Shown here: positions 1 to 5,067 of the stretch, piece after piece
Layout of the letters: each line of letters starts with the position of its first letter
Numbering within the stretch: the first letter of the stretch is position 1
Assembly (NCBI GenBank): GCA_011390985.1
Contig: JAABRJ010000095.1
Coordinates: 1 to 5,067 of the forward strand
Direction of reading: 5' to 3'
Origin: Desulfobacteraceae bacterium
GTDB taxonomy: Bacteria > Desulfobacterota > Desulfobacteria > Desulfobacterales > JAABRJ01
Length of the DNA: 5,067 bases
The notes under the pieces: generated by a model
What the model saw: only the letters and a program-made list of their open reading frames with translations
Told to the model about the DNA's origin: nothing
The model's database searches: none
Made by a program: the position numbers and the translations under genes

Positions 1-2510
1 ATTGCCAGCTCCTCGATATCCAGCTTTCGGGCATCCCGCAGATCGGCGCAGCGCAGGTCCGCGCCTTGCAACCGCGCGTCATCGAAATCGGCGCGTTTCA
101 GATTGGCCAGCCCCAACTGGGCGTCTTTCAGGTCGGCATCGCGGAGATCGACACCCACTAGAAGCGCTTCACGGAAGTCGGCTTCACGGAAATCTCCCTG
201 CCGCAAATCCCCGCCTTCCAGATTGGCGCCACGGAGGTCGGCCGCCCGAAAATCGGCCTCCCTCAAACGGGCGCCGCGCAATTCGGCATTTCTCAGATTG
301 GCCTTGGCGACAAACGCCTGGTACATGTCGGCATAACGCAGATCCGCCTTCTTGAGAAAGGCACCCTTGATGGCCCTGCGGATGTCCGATGCGGCCAGCA
401 TGTCCCAGTAATTGGCCGGTAGCCTGGAAATATGCTGCTCGCGCAGGTCGAAAAAAAGGTCGTAGCCAACCTGGTGAAAGATCCACGGGATCAGGGCGCG
501 TGCGTCCATGTTCCGTATCGGGTGTCGCTCGGGGGTCCCCTTGAAGGCCCCGATTGAAAGTGTAGACAGCACCAGGGCGGCCAGCAGGGCGCAAACCGCT
601 GCGGCACGCTTTCCCGGCGGCCGCAGGGACGGCGCTGCAGGGCGACCCACGGGCCTGGAAAACCGGCTGCAGAACACCGCCAGCGCAATTGAGAAGGTCA
701 ACAGCAGAATGTGGACGCCGGTGACCGCCGCGTCTCGGCGCAGCAGGTAGCGCAACCAGAACCCGGCCAGCGCGGTCGGAACGGTCACCCATGCCAGGGC
801 CTGCAATCCCAGTGTTTCCAGCCGTGCGGCGAGGGGGCTTTCCCCGGCCTGCGGTGCCGGCTGCGAGGACAGGATCTGCAGCAGACGCTGCAGGTGGAAA
901 AGAAACCAGACCTGAAGGCTGATGAGCACCAGCGGTGCCGCCGAATAGACGAGGTTGGCGGGGCTCACCGTCCCGATGATCGGCAGGTAAAGTATGTTGG
1001 TGGCCAGCGACACGTCATCGGTCGCGGCGATCACCATCCAAGAGCAGGCACATGCGTAGAGGCAGACGAGAAGGGAGGTGATAAAATGCCGGTTCGTTTT
1101 CTGTTTTCGGACGCTCTGCGCCAGGAAGTCCATGACCTGGTGAAAATCCGCCTGGCAGCGGTTGGCCCATTGCGCAGTGGGCCGCTGCTGATGCTGCCAG
1201 TCGAGGGCCACCAGCAGGTCCGTTTCCTTATAGAGCCCGGCCTTCCCCGCGGCGTGCAGTTCCGCGCTCTCGGCCAGACGCCTGTAGATCCGGATCGACT
1301 CGGCTTCTTCATCCACCCAGTCGGCTAAAGTTTTCCACTGCCGGATGAGGCTCTCATGGGAGATGTCCACCAGGAAGTCGCCCGCCGCATTGCGGGCGGA
1401 AAGGACTAGGAAATTGCGGTTATCGCCGTTGAAGCGCTCGATCAGGGGCATGACCTGCTCCGGGGTCACGGTTTCCCCGCAGATGGCCGCAATCCGGCTC
1501 AGATGGACGGGTCTGCGGATGCGGCGGTTGGCGGCATCGGTCTCCGTGAGGGCCTGAAACATGCGTTTGGCGATCAGCAGACTTTCCGGGTCCAGATTTT
1601 CGAGCGCTTCATCGGCATGCCGGCGAAGGGCATGCCGAAGGGTGCCGGATGCCTCGTAATGGTCCAGGTCGATCGCTCCCACGCCGCCTGCCAGGTGCCA
1701 GGCGTTCCAGGTTCGCATGAGCGCATGCTGAAGCACCGGAAGATCGTCCCTGCCGTCGAGGCTTTCGTTCAACAGCCGGTCCATGAGCCGGGGGGTGATG
1801 TCCGCCCCGGCGAGCCGGATGGGCCCCAGAATGGCTTCCCGGCGCTGCTGACGGGTGAGCCGGGGAACCAGGTATTGACTTTTGTTCATGGCTTCGGGAA
1901 GACCCTGGAAGGCGTCGCATTCGCCCAGAAAATCCGACCGCATCGTCAGGACGATGTACACCGGGGTCACCGTCTGCTGCGCAAGGTGCAGAAGAATGGC
2001 TACGAAGTCGGCGGCTTCCTCCCGCACCCGGGTCGTCCGGGCCTGCTGAAAGCGGAACAACTCCTCGAACTGGTCCACCACCACGAGCAGGTTGCTTTCA
2101 TCGTCGTCTATCGCCGCCCGCAGCCGGTCGGCGAGAACATGCCCACCGCGGCTCTGGATGTTTTGCACCCAGCCCTCCACGGACCCGGGGGTGGCCTCTG
2201 ATTCGGTCGTCGATGCCATGGCCGCGGCCAGATTGAGAATGGGCGCATCGCCCGGCTTGAAGGTCGCGATCTTCCACAGATCCCGGTCCTGGACCAGAAA
2301 TCCGGCCTCCAGGTTGGGGATCAGCCCGGCCCGCACCAGAGAGGATTTGCCGCACCCGGAGCTGCCGATCACCGCCACGAACCGGTGGGCGTAAAGTTGT
2401 TGCAAAAGGGCATGGCTTTGCTGCTTGCGGCCGAAGTAATAGAGACTGTCGCGGCTATAAAAAGGGCGCAGGCCGACGAACGGGTTTGACGCCCGGCCCG
2501 TGCCGTTCAT
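1..2510 (-). CDS. nSTAND1-family NTPase with membrane segments and C-terminal pentapeptide repeats (3' end outside window)
   Basis: The frame is open from the ATG at 2510 to the left edge: 836 codons, no stop, C-terminus missing. Seen: the nSTAND1 entry motif NPFVGLRPF (9-17) then YYFGR (24-28); Walker A GSSGCGKS (49-56); Walker B LLVVVDQFEELF (141-152); a sensor-like TMRSDFLGEC (189-198); LPVLQHALMRTW (257-268); and VDISHESLIRQW (381-392), typical of the winged-helix end of these NTPases. Hydrophobic segments lie near 476-496, 518-538, 568-588, 598-614 and 636-656. Residues 715-824 are 22 consecutive pentapeptide repeats, predicted to fold as a right-handed quadrilateral beta-helix. STAND proteins are ATP-driven switches that oligomerise on sensing a ligand; WD40 or TPR repeats are the usual C-terminal sensors, so pentapeptides plus membrane anchoring are less usual. 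The start overlaps the TIR gene stop by 4 bases, and GGAG at 2521-2518 is the likely ribosome site. I infer that it is the regulator or anchor of the TIR enzyme; what it senses cannot be read from the sequence. Confidence 0.93.
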   Translation of the reverse strand, partial: MNGTGRASNPFVGLRPFYSRDSLYYFGRKQQSHALLQQLYAHRFVAVIGSSGCGKSSLVRAGLIPNLEAGFLVQDRDLWKIATFKPGDAPILNLAAAMASTTESEATPGSVEGWVQNIQSRGGHVLADRLRAAIDDDESNLLVVVDQFEELFRFQQARTTRVREEAADFVAILLHLAQQTVTPVYIVLTMRSDFLGECDAFQGLPEAMNKSQYLVPRLTRQQRREAILGPIRLAGADITPRLMDRLLNESLDGRDDLPVLQHALMRTWNAWHLAGGVGAIDLDHYEASGTLRHALRRHADEALENLDPESLLIAKRMFQALTETDAANRRIRRPVHLSRIAAICGETVTPEQVMPLIERFNGDNRNFLVLSARNAAGDFLVDISHESLIRQWKTLADWVDEEAESIRIYRRLAESAELHAAGKAGLYKETDLLVALDWQHQQRPTAQWANRCQADFHQVMDFLAQSVRKQKTNRHFITSLLVCLYACACSWMVIAATDDVSLATNILYLPIIGTVSPANLVYSAAPLVLISLQVWFLFHLQRLLQILSSQPAPQAGESPLAARLETLGLQALAWVTVPTALAGFWLRYLLRRDAAVTGVHILLLTFSIALAVFCSRFSRPVGRPAAPSLRPPGKRAAAVCALLAALVLSTLSIGAFKGTPERHPIRNMDARALIPWIFHQVGYDLFFDLREQHISRLPANYWDMLAASDIRRAIKGAFLKKADLRYADMYQAFVAKANLRNAELRGARLREADFRAADLRGANLEGGDLRQGDFREADFREALLVGVDLRDADLKDAQLGLANLKRADFDDARLQGADLRCADLRDARKLDIEELA
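39..368 (-). repeat. 15-base-period tract encoding 22 pentapeptide repeats
   Basis: Within the STAND gene, residues 715-824 read as 22 tandem units of the form x-x-A-(D/N)-(L/F), with alanine third in 19 units and Leu, Phe, Met or Val fifth in all but none. The DNA therefore carries a degenerate 15-base period, visible on the plus strand as recurring GGC-rich blocks. The first residue of the unit is Lys or Arg in 15 of 22 repeats, giving one basic ladder along the predicted beta-helix. There is no break in the register. Confidence 0.9.
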
Positions 2511-2521
2511 GGCTTGGCTCC
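2507..2521 (-). promoter_or_regulatory. ATGA stop/start overlap with internal Shine-Dalgarno
   Basis: The TGA of the TIR gene (2509-2507) overlaps the ATG of the STAND gene (2510-2508). A GGAG at 2521-2518 lies inside the last codons of the TIR gene, 7 bases before the ATG. This layout is typical of translational coupling or reinitiation and would tie the amounts of the two proteins together. It also fixes the STAND start, since the motif NPFVGLRPF begins only nine residues later. Confidence 0.85.
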
Positions 2522-3997
2522 GGCGGAAAGAAGTAGGGAAGTCACCTGGGGGTCGATCTCCTTGGAGCGGCTGTTGTCCAGGACATTGATGTTGATCAGC
2601 GCGGGAAAGGCGGGCAGGTCCGGCTTGCCGCTGCTGGTGGGCGTCAGGAAGAGCCAGATGTGCTCCAGGCCCGGCTTTTCTTCGGTTTCAAACTGCTCGC
2701 AGATGGCTTTGAAGGCCTTTTTGATGCGCCCCACCAACCAGGCCGGACCCACCTGACCGCAGATCAGAACCAGGTTTTTAACCCTTTTTACCGATTGCTC
2801 GAATTTGACCAGGCTCACCAGGGGATCGAAAGATTCTTGGTTAAAATCGACCTCCGCCCCTTTATCCAGCAGAAATTCAGCCAGGCGGTAGGCATAACGC
2901 TGATCTTTTTGGTGGGTGTCGATGAGGTAGCTCAGGCGCCGGGTTTCATCCCTGGCCGCCTCTGTAATGCCGGCGATGTGTTCCCCCACCAGGTTCACGA
3001 ATTCGCTCTGCAGGCACCTGACAAACTCATATTGCCCCATGGCCCGCGGCCGGTTTTCGCAGCCTTCCAGAAAGCGGCGCTGGTCCTCATTTTCAATCGT
3101 GGCGATGTCCAGATCGCTCGGCACCCACACCAGCTGCGGGATGGACTGCTTAAAGGCGATCTCGTGCTGCGCCCGGGGAAAGGTGAGGTCTTTGCGGTCC
3201 GGCATTTTTCTGCCCGGCCACTGGTTCAGCAGGTGGACGGCGACCCGGGACTGGGCCAGGGCCCGAGTGACGGCCGCCTCATGGTCAGCAGCGGCCATGG
3301 GGGGCGGGATGTCACTTTGAATCAGAGCATCGCGGAACTGCGCCTCGGCGATGATGCGGTCCTTGAAATCCTGAAGAGCCTCGGGCACATCGGCGACGAA
3401 GACCGTGACCCGGTCGCCGGGGACGGTGCTTTCAGCAGCGGGCGCAGGGATCAATTTCTCAAAAGTTTTTTCAAGCGCATTAACGATCGGCCGCATCCGT
3501 TCCACATAGGCGTTGTCATGTGGGAAAATGAAATCGCCTATTTCGTTTTCCAGGCGGGCATCGTGCATGGGGAAGCCGCTGGTGCCCTGGAATTCGGTCG
3601 GCCAGTTGCGAAAGGGAATGTTGTTGAGCAGGATGTTGAAAATGCGGGAACAATCGCCGATTCTCAGCCCACCCGGATGCTGGCCGTGGTGCTGGTGGAA
3701 GCGGCGCAGTTCCCTGCGGCAGTAGTCCGACAGCAGATAGTTGCGGGAGGTCAGCGCCAGAAAGATCGCCGATGAGTCGATGGCGTTCTGGATGGCCTCG
3801 TCGAAGAGGGTGTTGCCGTCCATCCGCCGCTTGTCGCGCCAGATGCGAAGATTTCCCATCCCTCTGCGCTTACGAAGCCAGTTGTCCAGCGTCTCTTCAA
3901 AAACATCGACCCACCCCGGACGATCGGCAAGCCCGTAATTGTCGTTATGGGCATAGCTGATAAAAATATCGTGTTCGTATTCGGGTGACTGGGCCAT
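2507..3997 (-). CDS. TIR-domain protein with two additional TIR-like modules, 496 aa
   Basis: Residues 8 to about 110 are a TIR domain: the first strand is HDIFISYAHNDN (9-20), RIWRDKRRMDG (51-61) lies around the BB-loop region, and SDYCRREL (90-97) carries E96 at the position of the catalytic glutamate of NAD-cleaving bacterial TIRs. Residues about 195-315 (VTVFVADVPEAL, SRVAVHLL, QHEIA, PQLVWVP) and about 352-455 (SYLIDTHQKDQRYA, VDFNQE, VKNLVLICGQ) look like two more alpha/beta modules of the TIR/flavodoxin-like kind without an obvious catalytic set. There is no signal peptide or membrane segment, so it is probably cytosolic. Bacterial TIRs hydrolyse NAD+ or make cyclic ADP-ribose isomers, killing the cell or signalling to a partner; that activity here is inferred. 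The start is the first ATG after an in-frame TGA at 4012-4010; only a weak GGCGAG (4007-4002) precedes it. It is the first gene of the operon, coupled to the STAND gene. Alternatively, it could be a non-enzymatic TIR scaffold. Confidence 0.95.
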   Translation of the reverse strand: MAQSPEYEHDIFISYAHNDNYGLADRPGWVDVFEETLDNWLRKRRGMGNLRIWRDKRRMDGNTLFDEAIQNAIDSSAIFLALTSRNYLLSDYCRRELRRFHQHHGQHPGGLRIGDCSRIFNILLNNIPFRNWPTEFQGTSGFPMHDARLENEIGDFIFPHDNAYVERMRPIVNALEKTFEKLIPAPAAESTVPGDRVTVFVADVPEALQDFKDRIIAEAQFRDALIQSDIPPPMAAADHEAAVTRALAQSRVAVHLLNQWPGRKMPDRKDLTFPRAQHEIAFKQSIPQLVWVPSDLDIATIENEDQRRFLEGCENRPRAMGQYEFVRCLQSEFVNLVGEHIAGITEAARDETRRLSYLIDTHQKDQRYAYRLAEFLLDKGAEVDFNQESFDPLVSLVKFEQSVKRVKNLVLICGQVGPAWLVGRIKKAFKAICEQFETEEKPGLEHIWLFLTPTSSGKPDLPAFPALININVLDNSRSKEIDPQVTSLLLSAGAKP

Positions 3998-4136
3998 GTC
4001 GCTCGCCGATCAAAACGCTGGTTTGAAACGGTAATGGTGGCGGTCACAAAGAAAGGTCAGCTGCGGAAGAGATCCCGATATTAAAAAACAACCATCGCGC
4101 CCGCCACGCGGTGCCCCCTTAAAATTGCCTGGAAGT

Positions 4137-4166
4137 TTGACATGATATGAAAGTTAGTGTCTTTTT
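4137..4166 (+). promoter_or_regulatory. Candidate promoter upstream of the structured RNA
   Basis: TTGACA at 4137-4142 is a perfect sigma70 -35 hexamer. At 17-base spacing the -10 position reads TCTTTT (4160-4165), which matches the consensus at only three positions. A start near 4170 would put the structured element at the very 5' end of the transcript. The evidence is the -35 and the position only. Confidence 0.25.
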
Positions 4167-4262
4167 GGGGAGTGGCAATAGCCCCGGCGGACTGAAGCCT
4201 ACAGTTTCTGCCTTGTACTGCATTCAGGAGCCGCCGGCAGGCCGGTGTCCGGGCGGGTTTTT
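4167..4262 (+). ncRNA. Candidate structured small RNA or leader attenuator
   Basis: A long imperfect hairpin spans 4184-4237: CCGGCGG (4184-4190) pairs with CCGCCGG (4231-4237), CTGAA (4192-4196) with TTCAG (4223-4227), GC (4197-4198) with GC (4220-4221), and TACAG (4200-4204) with TTGTA (4213-4217, one G-U), closing an 8-base loop. Just upstream GGC-AATA-GCC (4174-4183) can form a small tetraloop hairpin. The right arm 4231-4237 can instead pair with CCGGGCGG downstream, next to a T-tract, so the two folds exclude each other. This fits either a terminated small RNA of about 95 bases or a leader with an on/off switch for the exported-protein gene 145 bases further on. I do not recognise a known riboswitch class. 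The base pairing is seen; function is inference. Confidence 0.45.
4231..4262 (+). terminator. Candidate intrinsic terminator
   Basis: CCGCCGG (4231-4237) can pair with CCGG-G-CGG (4249-4256, one bulged G at 4251) around an 11-base loop, followed directly after one G by TTTTT (4258-4262). The GC-rich stem plus T-tract is the usual form of a rho-independent terminator on the plus strand. Its left arm is shared with the upstream long hairpin. Confidence 0.5.
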
Positions 4263-4313
4263 CTATCCCCCCGGGTGCGCCGGCAATCTGTTTCAGCCAG
4301 CCGACCCGCGGGT

Positions 4314-4342
4314 TTGACAGACGGCATATCGTTATCACCATT
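4314..4342 (+). promoter_or_regulatory. Candidate promoter for the exported-protein gene
   Basis: TTGACA at 4314-4319 is a consensus -35 about 90 bases before the start codon. The best -10 at suitable spacing is CACCAT (4336-4341, 16 bases), with the conserved second A and last T but little else. It would give a short leader of about 60 bases without the upstream structured element. Confidence 0.3.
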
Positions 4343-4392
4343 TATGAAAAGAACGGTCATTCACCCCGTCCCAAACCAGACTTAAAATTTGC

Positions 4393-4398
4393 AGGAGG
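4393..4398 (+). promoter_or_regulatory. Strong Shine-Dalgarno AGGAGG
   Basis: A full-consensus AGGAGG lies 8 bases before the ATG at 4407. It decides the start: another ATG at 4400 is in a different frame and far too close to the site. Confidence 0.9.
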
Positions 4399-4406
4399 AA
4401 TGCAAA

Positions 4407-5067
4407 ATGAAACGCCTGCCGATCCTGTTTATCCTTGCCGCATTTTTGCTGGTGCTGCCCTGGGGAGCGTCTTCAGGTTTCTCCTGGGCCCAGCCCCGTT
4501 TCCACCCACAGCGCGTGCCGTGGGAGCATCTCCGCTATCACGCCAAGAACATGATGGTCGAGCTGAACGCCGAAATGCAGTTGCAGTCTCTGCCCGCCGC
4601 CCAAGCACAGGCCGCGCTCCTGAAAAGCCCCCGGGGTACGCCGCTGCAGGCCTCGGGCCCGGAAACTCTGCACATCGTCCTGAACATGATGATCGACTTC
4701 GCCTTCAGGGATCCGGTGAACATATCAAACGCGGTCTGGTTTAACCCGGATGATGGCGCCGCCCTGGGAAGGTTCTGGCTCAGGCGGGGAGAAGATGATT
4801 TCGAAAAAACCTATCGGTTTACCGAGCAGGGTGTGTTTCGCCGCAATCGGGAGCCCCAAACCAAGGAGGAGGCCAGGCTCGATCCGGACAAATGGCCCTA
4901 TTTCCCCGACAATTTTTATCCCCATGACTTTGCTTTGGTGGGCTGCCCCGTAGCAACCGATCAATTGGCCCTGATCTACATCGTATCCGCCGCCGAGCGC
5001 CTGCAGGGCAACCAGCCCCTGTCGCTGTGTGTGTTCGGGAAAAGGCAGCTTCATCGCTTGCAGCTAA
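4407..5067 (+). CDS. Exported protein of unknown function (3' end outside window)
   Basis: The frame is open from the ATG at 4407 to the right edge (220 codons, no stop). The N-terminus is a clear Sec signal peptide: MKR, then a hydrophobic core LPILFILAAFLLVLP (4-18), and a probable signal peptidase I site after SWA (26-28). The mature part is soluble and rich in charged and aromatic residues, with blocks such as VWFNPDD (110-116), LRRGEDDFEKTYRF (125-138) and LSLCVFGKRQLHR near the end of the visible part; it shows no membrane segment or enzyme motif I can name. It is presumably periplasmic. I have an impression of similar conserved proteins in sulfate-reducing Desulfobacterales but cannot confirm it, and I assign no family. 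It diverges from the TIR/STAND operon and is probably a separate unit. Confidence 0.87.
   Translation, partial: MKRLPILFILAAFLLVLPWGASSGFSWAQPRFHPQRVPWEHLRYHAKNMMVELNAEMQLQSLPAAQAQAALLKSPRGTPLQASGPETLHIVLNMMIDFAFRDPVNISNAVWFNPDDGAALGRFWLRRGEDDFEKTYRFTEQGVFRRNREPQTKEEARLDPDKWPYFPDNFYPHDFALVGCPVATDQLALIYIVSAAERLQGNQPLSLCVFGKRQLHRLQL

Larger units (their letters stand above)
3998..4406. other. Divergent intergenic region, no protein gene supported
   Basis: This stretch separates the minus-strand TIR/STAND operon from the plus-strand exported-protein gene and must hold promoters for both. On the minus strand the only AT-rich candidate upstream of the TIR gene is TTTAAT/TAATAT at 4085-4078, with no recognisable -35 at the right spacing, so the operon promoter is not located. 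On the plus strand there are two TTGACA hexamers and a strongly structured element (entered separately). An open frame at 4341-4081 (minus) has no ribosome site or recognisable protein features and crosses the structured element, so I do not call it a gene. Confidence 0.7.

Noticed and set aside
1..371. Periodic GGC-rich pattern at the left end as a possible CRISPR or tandem DNA repeat
   Set aside because: The period is 15 bases and degenerate at the third codon position, fully explained by pentapeptide repeats in the minus-strand protein; there are no conserved repeat/spacer units.
184..792. Minus-strand open frame (202 codons) in another frame of the STAND gene
   Set aside because: It overlaps the membrane and pentapeptide region, whose true frame is continuous with the NTPase from 2510; the alternative reading is Arg/Pro/Gly-rich without structure. 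No frameshift is needed to explain the region.
1503..2201. Plus-strand open frame (232 codons) opposite the STAND NTPase
   Set aside because: It is antisense to the Walker A, Walker B and LPVLQHAL motifs of the real gene; no protein features of its own.
2660..3775. Long plus-strand open frame (371 codons) opposite the TIR gene
   Set aside because: It lies wholly antisense to a gene with clear TIR motifs, has no ribosome site, and its translation shows no domain; it is the usual shadow of a high-GC coding strand.
4081..4112. Possible minus-strand terminator (ACCGCG pairing with CGC...GGT, then TTTTTT)
   Set aside because: The stem needs a three-base bulge and is only six pairs long; the T-tract may simply be part of an AT-rich promoter region.
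4170..4240. Integron attC site or retron RNA as an explanation of the long hairpin
   Set aside because: No GTTRRRY/RYYYAAC core pair flanks the hairpin, and there is no integrase or reverse transcriptase gene in the window.
4081..4341. 86-codon minus-strand frame upstream of the TIR gene as a possible small first gene of the operon
   Set aside because: No Shine-Dalgarno, no recognisable motif or membrane segment, and it runs through the plus-strand structured element; it stops about 84 bases before the TIR start.

Overview
The window reads as a high-GC Gram-negative-type chromosome. A proteobacterium or Desulfobacterota-like organism is my guess from codon use, the Sec signal peptide and the overall style of the genes; no taxonomic marker is present. 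Three genes are visible, two of them cut by the window edges. They form two divergent units around a gene-free stretch of about 410 bases (3998-4406).

Left four fifths (1-3997, minus strand): a two-gene, translationally coupled operon. The first gene (3997 to 2507) encodes a 496-residue protein with an N-terminal TIR domain that keeps the catalytic-glutamate motif, followed by two further alpha/beta modules that look TIR-like but degenerate. Its stop codon overlaps the start of the second gene in an ATGA (2510-2507). The second gene runs without a stop from 2510 to the left edge (836 codons visible). It has an N-terminal nSTAND1-type P-loop NTPase with all expected motifs, a block of four to five hydrophobic segments, and then a tract of 22 uninterrupted pentapeptide repeats. 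I read the pair as a split NLR-like system: TIR enzyme on one polypeptide, membrane-anchored STAND switch plus beta-helix on the other. A defence (anti-phage or abortive infection) role is inference from domain content.

Intergenic region (3998-4406): it holds a strong candidate for a small structured RNA or leader attenuator on the plus strand (4167-4262). A long imperfect hairpin is followed by an overlapping, mutually exclusive hairpin with a T-tract. Two TTGACA -35-like hexamers lie at 4137 and 4314, both without a convincing -10.

Right end (4407-5067, plus strand): an excellent Shine-Dalgarno precedes a gene for an exported protein of unknown function, with a Sec signal peptide. It runs off the right edge and looks like an ordinary host gene unrelated to the TIR/STAND pair.
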